The position numbers and the translations under genes are program-made. The notes below the pieces were generated by a model that was given only the letters and a program-made list of their open reading frames with translations, was not told where the DNA came from and ran no database searches. From Duganella levis (lineage in GTDB: Bacteria; Pseudomonadota; Gammaproteobacteria; Burkholderiales; Burkholderiaceae_D): DNA of 64,000 nucleotides. Below are positions 26,741 through 35,705 of the stretch, piece after piece. Position 1 is the stretch's first letter. The number at the start of each line of letters is the position of its first letter. Location of the stretch: the NCBI RefSeq assembly GCF_009857605.1, contig NZ_WWCT01000001.1:248001-312000 (forward strand). The letters run 5' to 3'.

Positions 26741-26751
26741 GGCCTATCCTT

Positions 26752-27129
26752 TCAGGCGGAGATTTCCGGCGAACGGTTGAAGAAGGTCAGGCGGTTGCTG
26801 GATGGGTCTTTGACAGACATTTCGCGGCCGCCCCACGGCATTTCTTCTACGCCGGGGCGGGCGTTCTTGTACTGCTTGGCGATCAATTCAACCTGGTAAG
26901 CATCGACATCGCTGGTGGCGATGCGGATGGCGGCGCCGGGAGAGCAGTCGCCGAAATGCTCGGTCAGGTGCAGCACGCAGCCGTCCTTGGAGACCTGCAT
27001 GTACAGCGGTAGTCCGTCCTCAAAGCGATGCTCCCAGTCGACCTTGAAGCCGAGGAAGCCGACGTAAAACTCACGCGTTTTGGCTTCGTCGAAAAAGCGG
27101 AAGATCGGGGTAACGGTGCCCAGGCTCAT
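26752..27129 (-). CDS. Glyoxalase/bleomycin-resistance superfamily protein
   Basis: This 125-residue vicinal-oxygen-chelate fold protein has the repeated strand-helix pattern. It begins with TPIFRFFDEAKTREFYVGFLGFKVDW, has CVLHLTEHFGDCSPGAAIRIATSDVDAYQ in the middle, and ends with EMPWGGREMSVKDPSSNRLTF, where GGREM and the D-P-x-x-N-x-L motif are typical of the bleomycin-resistance/dioxygenase branch. The substrate is unknown; it could bind a small electrophile or act as a lyase. It is 8 bases downstream of the putative metallopeptidase gene on the same strand. Confidence 0.85.
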   Translation of the reverse strand: MSLGTVTPIFRFFDEAKTREFYVGFLGFKVDWEHRFEDGLPLYMQVSKDGCVLHLTEHFGDCSPGAAIRIATSDVDAYQVELIAKQYKNARPGVEEMPWGGREMSVKDPSSNRLTFFNRSPEISA

Positions 27130-27137
27130 GGCGTCTC

Positions 27138-28172
27138 CTATGGTAATGCTGCCACTTGTTTGAGAAAGTCGGCGCTGAACAGCGGCAGCTTGCCTTGTTT
27201 TTGCGCGATAGACTGGTAGCGTAGCATGAACTGTTTCGACGGTTGCTTGAGCAGGTCGAAGATGGCGGCCTTGCCGTCCTGGCGAATGATGGTGGAGGCC
27301 ATCAGCCAGCCAAGTTCGTAGGCGGTTTCGTCGAAATCGGTGTAGAACATGATGCCGTAGATCTGGTCGTAGGCCGCTTCGTCGGCTGGTGGCGCCGCCA
27401 GCATGTGCCAGCCCAGCGATTCAAACGTGGTGCGGATGCCGCCGATGCGTTTGGCGTTGCGTTCAATGACCAGTTTCTTGGGCGCGGAATAGATCGTCGG
27501 CGCGCGGTCGGCGATCGGATGGGTGAACAGCTCTGCGGTGCCTTCGCGGACCAGTTGGTCCAGCAATTGATTCAGCCAGAGCGGCCCTGCGACGTTCTTC
27601 GTGTCGGCCGCCGTGGGCAGCGTCTCATGGCGCATGACGTGATTCTGTATCGCGTGGAACAGTTCATGGGCCACAGTTTCCGCCAGTTCCTGCGTATTGG
27701 CCTCTGTGAAGCCCTTCATGTCGACGTACACATCGTCCGGCACATCGCCGAACGCAAAGCCGTCTGAGTAGCTGCCGAAGATGAAGTGCACATTCAGCTG
27801 CGCGTTGAAGTCGGCCGGCACGTATTCCTTCAACTGGCGCGCGACTTCCGCCGCCAGTGGCGCGTATTTTCCGTAGCCAGGCTTGGAGAGTTCGGCCGAC
27901 AGCACCTTGGCTGCATCGACCACTTGCGGCTTGTCGTGCAGGAGCTTGAAGCGGCCAATCAGCGCTTCGCAATCCTTGAAGCGCATCTTCCTGATCAGTG
28001 CCTTGGCGTCGGCGCTGGTGCAGAAAGTGGCGGGAAGGTTGAAATCGCCAGTGCTGATCGCCGCGCTGACGATCCTGGCGTTCTCAAAGTCGAAGCCGAA
28101 GCGCAACTGGTCAGCGCGGGCGTTGGGGAAGAGTAGTAACAGCAGTAGCAGCAAGCGGCGCAACCAGAACAT
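27138..28172 (-). CDS. Putative zinc metallopeptidase (HExxH, DUF5700-like), exported
   Basis: This 344-residue protein has a leucine-rich signal peptide. AETVAHELFHAIQNHV carries the HExxH zinc motif, which is the only strong feature. A second acidic helix (LDQLVREGTAELFTHP, with an E-x-x-x-E spacing) could give the third ligand. The layout resembles uncharacterised bacterial DUF5700 putative zinc-dependent proteases, but homology is not certain. I chose the ATG at 28172 because GGGGGATGG precedes it and the signal peptide begins there; a GTG 12 bases further upstream is possible. The 5' end lies against a large hairpin that follows the ppk2 gene. Confidence 0.6.
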   Translation of the reverse strand: MFWLRRLLLLLLLLFPNARADQLRFGFDFENARIVSAAISTGDFNLPATFCTSADAKALIRKMRFKDCEALIGRFKLLHDKPQVVDAAKVLSAELSKPGYGKYAPLAAEVARQLKEYVPADFNAQLNVHFIFGSYSDGFAFGDVPDDVYVDMKGFTEANTQELAETVAHELFHAIQNHVMRHETLPTAADTKNVAGPLWLNQLLDQLVREGTAELFTHPIADRAPTIYSAPKKLVIERNAKRIGGIRTTFESLGWHMLAAPPADEAAYDQIYGIMFYTDFDETAYELGWLMASTIIRQDGKAAIFDLLKQPSKQFMLRYQSIAQKQGKLPLFSADFLKQVAALP

Positions 28173-28185
28173 CCATCCCCCCACG

Positions 28186-28231
28186 CAGAAATATATAAAG
28201 CTGATAACTTTAACAGCTTAGTATATTTCTG
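28186..28231 (-). terminator. Large AT-rich inverted repeat between ppk2 and the metallopeptidase gene
   Basis: Two 18-base arms starting CAGAAATATA and ending TATATTTCTG pair with only two mismatches around a 10-base loop. One arm contains the ppk2 stop codon. No strong T-run follows on the minus strand, so it may act as a processing or attenuation structure rather than a simple terminator. Confidence 0.5.
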
Positions 28232-29138
28232 GCACGATAATTTCGGCAGGCACTGGGCGGCGCACGTAGTCATCGTGGTATTCGCGTTCCGGCAGGTGGA
28301 TTTCCGGATGCGCCACTTCTTCATACGGCATCTGCTCCAGCAGGTGATGGATGCAGTTCAGGCGCGCTTTCTTCTTGTCGACGCCTTGCACCACCCACCA
28401 TGGCGCTTCCGGAATGTGGGTCCGTTCCAGCATCACTTCCTTGGCCTTGGTGTATTCCTCCCAGCGGCGGCGCGATTCCAGGTCCATGGGGCTGAGTTTC
28501 CACTGTTTTAGCGGATCGTGGATGCGGCCCAGAAAGCGGGCATTCTGTTCTTCGTCCGAAATCGAGAACCAGTATTTGATCAGCTGGATGCCGGAGCGGG
28601 CCAGCATGCGCTCGAATTCCGGCACGGTCTGGAAGAATTCCTCGTACTGGTCGTCGCTGCAAAAGCCCATCACGCGTTCGACGCCGGCGCGGTTGTACCA
28701 GCTGCGGTCGAACAATACGATCTCGCCAGCGGCCGGCAGGTGCGACACGTAGCGCTGGAAGTACCACTGCGTGCGTTCGCGGTTGTTCGGCGCCGGCAGA
28801 GCGGCCACGCGGCACACACGCGGATTCAGGCGCTGGACGATGCGCTTGATGACGCCACCCTTGCCGGCGGCATCGCGGCCTTCAAACAGGATCACGACCT
28901 TGTGGCCGGTGTGGACCACCCAGTCCTGCAACTTGACCAGCTCCGCCTGCAGGCGGAACAACTCGCGGAAGTAGAGGCGGCGTTCTTCCTTGGCTTCCGC
29001 GCTGCGCTCACGTTCGACCACTTCCTTGGTGAACGGGTCGATCTCGCGGTCCTCCAGTTCCATCTCCAGTTCTTCGTCGTAGCTGTCGGTCAGCTCGCGC
29101 TGGACGCGGTCCAGCAAATCTTGTTCGTTTAATTGCAT
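28218..29138 (-). CDS. ppk2: Polyphosphate kinase 2
   Basis: This 306-residue PPK2 has the Walker A motif VVILFEGRDAAGKGGVIK near residue 75, the YFQRYVSHLPAAGEIVLFDRSWYNRAGVERVMGF block near 135 (the Walker B and lid region), and a C-terminal KEVMLERTHIPEAPWWVVQGVDKKKARLN stretch. These are family hallmarks of class I PPK2 enzymes, which transfer phosphate between polyphosphate and nucleoside diphosphates. An N-terminal acidic extension (residues 1-50) is typical. It lies 14 bases after a Pit phosphate transporter gene on the same strand, linking phosphate uptake and polyphosphate chemistry. The start ATG at 29138 is preceded by a weak leader. Confidence 0.93.
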   Translation of the reverse strand: MQLNEQDLLDRVQRELTDSYDEELEMELEDREIDPFTKEVVERERSAEAKEERRLYFRELFRLQAELVKLQDWVVHTGHKVVILFEGRDAAGKGGVIKRIVQRLNPRVCRVAALPAPNNRERTQWYFQRYVSHLPAAGEIVLFDRSWYNRAGVERVMGFCSDDQYEEFFQTVPEFERMLARSGIQLIKYWFSISDEEQNARFLGRIHDPLKQWKLSPMDLESRRRWEEYTKAKEVMLERTHIPEAPWWVVQGVDKKKARLNCIHHLLEQMPYEEVAHPEIHLPEREYHDDYVRRPVPAEIIVPEIY

Positions 29139-29152
29139 GCTAATTCCTGATT

Positions 29153-30751
29153 TCAGAAGATGTGAGAGAAGAGCCAGAACAGTGAGCCGGACAATAGTAT
29201 CGCAACCGGCAAGGTCAATACCCAGGCCAGCGCCAGATTACGCACCGTCGACCACTGCAAGCCGGATTTGTTGGCCGCCATGGTGCCGGCCACGCCGGAC
29301 GACAGCACGTGCGTGGTCGATACCGGCAGGCCGTAGATGTCGGCCGCGCCGATGGTCAACATGGCCACCAGTTCCGCCGACGCGCCTTGCGCATAGGTCA
29401 GGTGGGACTTACCGATTTTTTCACCGACCGTCACCACGATACGCTTCCAGCCGACCATGGTACCCAGGCCTAGCGCAATCGCCACCGCCACCTTGACCCA
29501 CAGCGGAATGAATTTGGTGGCGTCGTCCAGCTGCTTGCGGAAGGCTTTCAGATTGGCCGTGGTGTCGGCGTCGAACGGCACGGCGTGGCTTTTGTCGAGC
29601 AGGCGCATGGCTTCGGCGGCCAGGTACATATCGTTACGTACGTTGCCCACGGTTTCAGCCGGCACCTTGGCCAGCGAGCCATGCAGCTTGACGGCCTGGC
29701 CGATGTCGCCGGTCAGCGTCGCCAGCGCCGGCACCACGGCTGGCGTCAGCTCCTTGGTGCGGATGTAGGTGGACAAGGCGGCGCGCGGTTCAGCGGCTGG
29801 CAGCGCGCCTGGTGCGATGTACTTTTGCAGCGACTGTTGCGTGACCTGGCTGACGGCGACGAATTGCGTCACCTGATCCACCGGCAGCGCGCGGTTCAGC
29901 GCATAGGCCATCGGCACCGTGCCGACCAGGATCAGCATGATCAGGCCCATGCCTTTTTGGCCGTCGTTGGAGCCGTGCGCGAACGAGACGCCGGTGCAGG
30001 TCAGGATCAGCAGGCCACGGATATACCACGGCGGCGGCGTGCTGCCTTTTGGCGCTTCGTACAATTCGCGGCGTTTGACCACCGCGCGCAGCACCAGCAA
30101 CAGCAGGGCGGCGCAGCCGAAGCCCACCATCGGCGACAGCAGCAGCGAGTAGCCGACCTTGGACGCCTGCGCCCAATCGACGCCGCTGGTGCCGTCGCGG
30201 CCATGCATCATGGCGTTGGCAATACCGACGCCGAGAATGGAGCCGATCATGGTGTGCGACGACGATGCCGGCAGGCCGAGCGCCCAGGTGCCCAGGTTCC
30301 ACATGATGGCGGCGATCAGCAGCGCGAACACCATCGCAAAGCCGGAGCTGGAGCCGACTTGCAGGATCAGTTCCACCGGCAGCAGCGAGATGATGCCGAA
30401 AGCGACAGCGCCGCTCGACGTCAGCACGCCGAGGAAGTTGAAGCAGCCGGACCACACCACGGCGGCATTGGCCGGCATGGAGTTGGTGTAGATGACGGTG
30501 GCGACGGCGTTGGCGGTGTCGTGGAAGCCGTTGACGAATTCGAAGCCCAGCGCGATCACCAGCGCCACGCCGAGCAGGATGTAGGGCAGCCAGCTGGTGG
30601 CCACCGGACCGGCCTCGGTAACGTCGGCGCGCAGGCTGAAGGCGCTGTACATCAGCCCCGCAACCAGCAGCACGACGAAGATGGCGGCGGTCAGCGGGGT
30701 GTTCTTACTGTCCGCAGGGCTGGTGCGAGCAGGTTGGACGACAGTATTCAT
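29153..30751 (-). CDS. pit: Low-affinity inorganic phosphate transporter, Pit family
   Basis: This 532-residue membrane protein is longer than most Pit carriers because of an intracellular loop between residues about 290 and 410. Signature motifs are present in both halves: GFEFVNGFHDTANAVATVIYT near the N-terminus and HGSNDGQKGMGLIML in the middle, plus GLPVSTTHVLSSGVAG near the C-terminus. Pit proteins import phosphate with a proton or metal. The gene is followed 14 bases later by ppk2, so phosphate uptake and polyphosphate kinase are probably one transcript. The reductase-wax synthase fusion gene lies 45 bases upstream on the same strand. Confidence 0.93.
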   Translation of the reverse strand: MNTVVQPARTSPADSKNTPLTAAIFVVLLVAGLMYSAFSLRADVTEAGPVATSWLPYILLGVALVIALGFEFVNGFHDTANAVATVIYTNSMPANAAVVWSGCFNFLGVLTSSGAVAFGIISLLPVELILQVGSSSGFAMVFALLIAAIMWNLGTWALGLPASSSHTMIGSILGVGIANAMMHGRDGTSGVDWAQASKVGYSLLLSPMVGFGCAALLLLVLRAVVKRRELYEAPKGSTPPPWYIRGLLILTCTGVSFAHGSNDGQKGMGLIMLILVGTVPMAYALNRALPVDQVTQFVAVSQVTQQSLQKYIAPGALPAAEPRAALSTYIRTKELTPAVVPALATLTGDIGQAVKLHGSLAKVPAETVGNVRNDMYLAAEAMRLLDKSHAVPFDADTTANLKAFRKQLDDATKFIPLWVKVAVAIALGLGTMVGWKRIVVTVGEKIGKSHLTYAQGASAELVAMLTIGAADIYGLPVSTTHVLSSGVAGTMAANKSGLQWSTVRNLALAWVLTLPVAILLSGSLFWLFSHIF

Positions 30752-30796
30752 TCAGTCAGCTCCAGTATAAAAATGGTAACTGACTTTACCGGCCGA

Positions 30797-33619
30797 TTAT
30801 GACGGTGTGATGACCACTCCCGGTGGCGCCGGCGTGGCGGCCGGCCGTGGCGTGGCTTCGTCTTGCGTGGCCAGCTCCAGCTCATGGAAAGCGTCCTGGG
30901 TCAGCTGCATTAGGCGCTCCGGGTCCGGCACCAGCGCCGTGTCCACGAACAGCGCCAGCTGGATCTGGCCAGCGTAGGAAATGAAGGCCAGACCGACGCC
31001 CAGCTTGCCGGTTTGCGGCACCCAGCAGATCAGGTCCGTCAGGCGCGATCCGGCCAGGTAACGGCGGCTGGCCGGGCCTTCGATATTGGTCAGCACCACC
31101 GAGCCCTTGGAGGTGAACAGGTTGAGGGCGAAGTGCTGCAAAGCCGTCGGCAGGCAGCCGGCCAGCGACAGGAAGGCCATGGTGGCGCGCGGCTGGTGCG
31201 AGCGCTTGATGGCTGTCATGCGGTGGCTGGACTGGCGCAGGCGCACGCACGGGTCGTCAACATCCGTTGGCAAATCGACGGCGACCAGGCCGAATTCATT
31301 CCCGAGCTGGAAGGCGTTGGCCTTTTCGCGCAGGTTAAAGGTAACGGCGGCGCGCAGTGCGCGGCCATCCAGATGCTGCCCGCGTTCGCCCAGATACTGG
31401 CGCAGCGCGCCGGAGACGGCGGCCACCCAGACGTCGTTGAGCGTCACGCCCATGCGCTTGGACATGGCGCGCACCCGTTCCATCTCCAGCGGCGGCAGCC
31501 AGACCAGCTGCTTGTCGCCGCTCATCGGCGTCTTGAACTGGGTCTGCGCGTCCGGCCACAGGATGGACAGACGCGCCACGTGTCCGGCGATCTTCAGCGA
31601 TGACAGACCGCGCACCAGCGCCGAACACACCGGATTGTGGGCGATGGCGCGATGCGGATGGCCGACCGGCGACGGCGTCTTGCCATGCAGGCCGTTGTCG
31701 TCGGTGAGGTGATTCAGCACATGCACCAGTCCCAGGCCGTCGGTGATGCAGTGATGAACGCGGAACACGATCGCATGGCCGCCGTTGACGCGGTCCAGCA
31801 CGGTCATATGCCAGCGAGGACGGTCGGGCGCCAGCGGCAGGTGGGCGAGGCGGGTCAGTTGCGCTTGCAGTTCCTGGCGCGGCACGTCGCGTTCCATGCG
31901 TTCCAGTTCGACGTGATGATTGATGTCGAACTGTTCGTCCTCCACCCAGCGTTTGCCGACTACCTTTTGCGTGAAGCGCGGGTAGTTGGTCAGGCGGTAG
32001 GCGATGGTGGCGGTCAGCCGCTCCATATCGACCGGGCCGTCAAACAGCAAAATGCTGTTGATGACCATCAGGTTCTTGTCGCTGTCCATGCGGTGCCACG
32101 CGTAGTCGCGGCGGGTCAGGGCGGATGGCGCGGTTGGTTTCTCGTTACGCGGCCGCAGCGCGTAGTGGTTCAGCCCCGCCATGTGGACGCGGCACAGATA
32201 GTCCTGCCAGTCGATGGCGCGGGTGTCGACGCTGTAGCATGCCTGGTCTTCGGCGTTGAAGCGCTGCGCCAGCGCTTGCAGGCGGTCGCTTTGGAAAATA
32301 TAGCGCGGCGCGGTGTAGAAAGAGAAGGTCAGGGCCAGGAGCTGCGTGGTGCGCAGGGCTTCCAGCGCTGGCGATTCGCTGGCGCCGAGCAGCTTGCGCA
32401 CGCCGCTCCAGGCGCCGGCGCCAATGCGCATGGCGCGCAGCATTAGCAGGAAGGCAGGGCGGCTGACGACGCGAAATTCATGCTTGGGCGGTTGATGGAA
32501 CAGGCGCTCGTACTGGCGCCAGTTGCGCTTTGCTTCGCCTTGTATCAACTCGATCACCCGGCCGACCGTAACCGGGTTGGTGGCGCCGGTGCAGGCCTGA
32601 TAGATGCGCAGGGCCGGCGGCGCTTGCAGCGCTTCGGCGGCGGCCAGGATGATGCTGTTGGCGACCAGGTCGGCCGGGATGATGTCCACCACCTGCTCCG
32701 GTTGTGCCGGGAACAGGTTGGTCTTGCCGCGCGCATAGGCCAGGATGATGGCGTCGGCCACTTTGACGCCTTCGATCCAGCCGGGCGCCGGCTCCTGCAA
32801 GGTGCTTTCGATGATGGACGGCCGCACGATGGTCAGCGCGCGGCCACGCATGGCGGCCATTGCCAGTTGTTCGCCGATCCACTTGGTGAAGGTGTAGGTG
32901 TCGTTCCAGCCGTGGTAATTGGCTTCGGCAATCCCGAGTGCGGTCAGGCGGCGCGCCAGTTCGGTGGCGTCGGTGACGTCGGCGCGCAGCAGGGCAATGC
33001 GGTGTTGCAGGTGCCGCAGCAAGCCGTCCAGTTCATAGTGACCGTCGGCGTGGCGCGGGATGGAGGCACGCGCCGGCGTGACGATCTGCTCGGCCATGGC
33101 GCCGCGATGGTAGCCGTTGACGTAGCAGGTCGACACCTGGATCAGCGGCGCGTTGCCGGCGCGCGCCAGTTCGCTGATGTTTTGCACGCTGATGGCGTTG
33201 ATGGACAGTGCCTCGTCCAGCGCCTCGCGGAAGTTGACGCTGGCGGCGGCATTGATAACCAGATCGATACGGCGCGCCAGCGCGTTGAAGGCGCTCAGCG
33301 GCAGGCCGAAGCAGGGCGCCGTCACCTCGCCGCTGACACATTCGATTTTATCGGCGAAGAACTGCACCAGGAAATCCGGCCGCTCGGCGCGCAGGCGGTC
33401 GAAGATCGACGACGTGGCGATTTCGCTTTCGAAGCGCGCGCGGGCGTCGCCGCGGATCAGCAGCACAATGCGGCCGATGTCGGGCACGCTGCGTATCAGC
33501 TTCTCCAGCACCACTTTGGCGAGGAAACCGGTGCTACCGGTGATCAGTACGCGCTTGCCGGAGAGTGCCGTTTGCACATGGAATGCGGATGTCATAGCGG
33601 GCTCTAAAAAAGATGTCAT
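30797..33619 (-). CDS. Fusion of fatty acyl-CoA reductase-like SDR and wax ester synthase/DGAT
   Basis: A 940-residue two-domain protein. Residues about 20-490 form an NAD(P)-binding fatty acyl reductase-like domain: GSTGFLAK nucleotide loop, VINAAASVNF, VSTCYVNG, and the YTFTK catalytic pair near residue 240. Residues about 495-920 form a wax ester synthase/DGAT domain: an RRDYAWHRMDS start, the acyltransferase motif HHCITDG near 621, and a DUF1298-like C-terminal part (LTNIEGPASRRYLAGSRL). In most bacteria these steps are on separate proteins. The predicted reaction series is acyl-CoA to fatty alcohol, then ester formation with a second acyl-CoA. The start is ATG 33619 or ATG 33595; both follow a GCTATGACATC copy. 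Pit and ppk2 are downstream. Confidence 0.85.
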   Translation of the reverse strand: MTSFLEPAMTSAFHVQTALSGKRVLITGSTGFLAKVVLEKLIRSVPDIGRIVLLIRGDARARFESEIATSSIFDRLRAERPDFLVQFFADKIECVSGEVTAPCFGLPLSAFNALARRIDLVINAAASVNFREALDEALSINAISVQNISELARAGNAPLIQVSTCYVNGYHRGAMAEQIVTPARASIPRHADGHYELDGLLRHLQHRIALLRADVTDATELARRLTALGIAEANYHGWNDTYTFTKWIGEQLAMAAMRGRALTIVRPSIIESTLQEPAPGWIEGVKVADAIILAYARGKTNLFPAQPEQVVDIIPADLVANSIILAAAEALQAPPALRIYQACTGATNPVTVGRVIELIQGEAKRNWRQYERLFHQPPKHEFRVVSRPAFLLMLRAMRIGAGAWSGVRKLLGASESPALEALRTTQLLALTFSFYTAPRYIFQSDRLQALAQRFNAEDQACYSVDTRAIDWQDYLCRVHMAGLNHYALRPRNEKPTAPSALTRRDYAWHRMDSDKNLMVINSILLFDGPVDMERLTATIAYRLTNYPRFTQKVVGKRWVEDEQFDINHHVELERMERDVPRQELQAQLTRLAHLPLAPDRPRWHMTVLDRVNGGHAIVFRVHHCITDGLGLVHVLNHLTDDNGLHGKTPSPVGHPHRAIAHNPVCSALVRGLSSLKIAGHVARLSILWPDAQTQFKTPMSGDKQLVWLPPLEMERVRAMSKRMGVTLNDVWVAAVSGALRQYLGERGQHLDGRALRAAVTFNLREKANAFQLGNEFGLVAVDLPTDVDDPCVRLRQSSHRMTAIKRSHQPRATMAFLSLAGCLPTALQHFALNLFTSKGSVVLTNIEGPASRRYLAGSRLTDLICWVPQTGKLGVGLAFISYAGQIQLALFVDTALVPDPERLMQLTQDAFHELELATQDEATPRPAATPAPPGVVITPS

Positions 33620-33897
33620 AGCTGCAATGGGCCGATCTTAGAGCCAAACCGCGCGGTCACTAGCGACTTTGCACTGGCTTGGGAAGCCAAACACATGGCG
33701 CTGCGAGTCAGCCCCGATGACAGGCCATGCGCCAGCCTGCGGCATTTGCACAACGTTTAAATAACTTGCCAGAAAGAAATAACGAAACTACACTGGCGCC
33801 TTCATGCCTGCGCCACTACGCGCACCGCATCCGGTCGCCAGACCGCGTCTTCGGCCCAGCCCCGCCGTGATTCCCGTCCCATATTGAGAACTGAGCT

Positions 33898-35562
33898 ATG
33901 AATAATTTGAAAATCGGCACGCGCCTGCAATTGGCGTTTGGCGCGATGCTGGTGCTATTGCTGGTGATTGCCTACATCGGCTGGTCGGCGCTGGCCGACA
34001 CCAATAAACGCATGGATATTGTGGTCAACGAAAACAATACCAAGATCGCGCTGTCCAATTCCATGTTGACCGAGCTGAACCTGATCGCCCGTTCGGCGCG
34101 CAACTACATCCTGTATGCGGACAAGGAGACGCAGGCCAAGATGCAAGGCCGCATCGAAGGTGCGCAAAAGAATTTTGGCGTGAGCATGGAGCGCCTGGGG
34201 ACGCTGGTGCATGGCGAACGCGGCAAGGAGGTGTATGCGCAGTTGCAGGCGCAAGCGCCGGAGACGTTGCGTCTGCTGGGCCAGGTGGTGCAGATCGTCA
34301 ATGAGGGGAAAGCGGCGGAGGCGCCGGCTTTCCTGCTGAATTCGGTGCAGAAGCAGCAGGACGGCACGTTTGCGCTGATTAACGAAATGATCGGCTTCCA
34401 GGAGAAGCAGAACGCTGCGCTGGTCGAGCAAATTCATGACGAGTATGCGTTTGCGGTACGGTTCCTGATCGGCGCGACGCTGCTGGCCTGCGTGGCGGCA
34501 ACCGGCCTGGCGCTGATGATTACGCGCTCGATTACGCGGCCGATTAACGAGGCGGTCAGCGCAGCCGAGATGGTGGCGGCGGGCGACCTGACGCATAGCG
34601 TCCAGGTGCAGGGCCGCGATGAGGTCAGCCAGCTGTTGACGGCGTTGCAGACCATGACCGGCAGCCTGTCGTCAATCGTGGGCGAAGTGCGGGCTGGCAC
34701 CGAAACGATCAGCACGGCGTCGCGCGAGATTGCGACGGGTAACCAGGATTTGTCGTCGCGCACGGAAGAGCAGGCCAGTTCGCTGGAAGAAACCGCGTCG
34801 TCGATGGAGGAGCTGACTTCCACCGTCAAGCAGAGCGCGGACAATGCGCGCCAGGCCAATGTGCTGGCCAATTCGGCTTCGCAGGTGGCGGTGCGCGGTG
34901 GGCAGGTGGTGTCGCAGGTGGTGGAGACCATGGGTTCGATTAATGAATCGTCGCGCCGGATTGTCGACATCATCGGCGTGATTGACGGGATTGCGTTCCA
35001 GACCAATATTCTGGCGTTGAATGCGGCCGTCGAGGCGGCACGCGCCGGTGAGCAGGGCCGCGGCTTTGCGGTGGTAGCGTCGGAAGTGCGGACGCTGGCG
35101 CAGCGCTCGGCCGCCGCAGCCAAGGAAATTAAGGTGCTGATCGATGATTCGGTCGGCAAGGTGGATACCGGCGCGCGGCTGGTCGATCAGGCCGGCGTTA
35201 CCATGGACGAGATCGTTGATAGCGTGAAGCGGGTGACAGACATCATGGCCGAGATCGCGCTGGCCAGCCAGGAGCAGAATGCCGGCATCGAGCAGATCAA
35301 TCAGGCGATTACGCAGATGGATCAGGTCACCCAGCAGAATGCGGCGCTGGTGGAAGAGGCGGCGGCGGCGGCCGAGGCCATGCAGGAGCAGGCCGAGCAT
35401 CTGGCGCAGGCGGTGGATGTGTTCAAGTTGGCGGGCGGGGCGGTCAAGCTGCGTCCGGCGTTGAAAGCGGTGGCGTCTGGCGCGAAAGTGACGCGCTTGG
35501 CGGTAGCTCCGCGTCCCGTTGCGCGCGCGAAGGCGGCGGGGGAAGATTGGGAGCAGTTTTAG
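33898..35562 (+). CDS. Methyl-accepting chemotaxis protein with CheR-binding tail
   Basis: This 554-residue chemoreceptor has TM1 (residues 10-30), a periplasmic four-helix-bundle ligand domain (about 35-185), TM2 (about 188-210), a HAMP domain and a long signalling domain with the hairpin tip [20 protein letters not shown] and [10 protein letters not shown]. Methylation stretches [20 protein letters not shown] are seen. The C-terminus ends DWEQF, which fits the xWxxF pentapeptide that tethers CheR and CheB, so it is likely a high-abundance receptor that recruits the adaptation enzymes. The upstream 278 bases hold no gene. A hairpin terminator follows. Confidence 0.93.
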   Translation: MNNLKIGTRLQLAFGAMLVLLLVIAYIGWSALADTNKRMDIVVNENNTKIALSNSMLTELNLIARSARNYILYADKETQAKMQGRIEGAQKNFGVSMERLGTLVHGERGKEVYAQLQAQAPETLRLLGQVVQIVNEGKAAEAPAFLLNSVQKQQDGTFALINEMIGFQEKQNAALVEQIHDEYAFAVRFLIGATLLACVAATGLALMITRSITRPINEAVSAAEMVAAGDLTHSVQVQGRDEVSQLLTALQTMTGSLSSIVGEVRAGTETISTASREIATGNQDLSSRTEEQASSLEETASSMEELTSTVKQSADNARQANVLANSASQVAVRGGQVVSQVVETMGSINESSRRIVDIIGVIDGIAFQTNILALNAAVEAARAGEQGRGFAVVASEVRTLAQRSAAAAKEIKVLIDDSVGKVDTGARLVDQAGVTMDEIVDSVKRVTDIMAEIALASQEQNAGIEQINQAITQMDQVTQQNAALVEEAAAAAEAMQEQAEHLAQAVDVFKLAGGAVKLRPALKAVASGAKVTRLAVAPRPVARAKAAGEDWEQF

Positions 35563-35575
35563 GGTTTTATGATGC

Positions 35576-35606
35576 AACCGCACATGGGGGAAATGTGCGG
35601 TTTTGG
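35576..35606 (+). terminator. Rho-independent terminator after the chemoreceptor gene
   Basis: The 10-bp stem AACCGCACAT pairs with ATGTGCGGTT around a 7-base G-rich loop, followed by TTTT, 14 bases beyond the stop codon. Confidence 0.65.
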
Positions 35607-35665
35607 CAGCGTTGTCTTGATACCACATTTGCGGCACCGTTAAACCCCGCACACCGTAGGCGTCA

Positions 35666-35693
35666 GGGTCTGACCCCGTACGGGGTCAGACCC
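35666..35693. repeat. Perfect 28-bp palindrome of the GGGTCTGACCCC type
   Basis: Bases 35666-35693 form a loopless perfect palindrome of the halves GGGTCTGACCCCGT and ACGGGGTCAGACCC. It lies between the chemoreceptor terminator and the convergent MFS gene end. I recall similar GGGTC/GACCC elements as recurrent in Oxalobacteraceae genomes, but copy number cannot be judged here. Confidence 0.7.
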
Positions 35694-35705
35694 TTCTGTC
35701 CGGGG

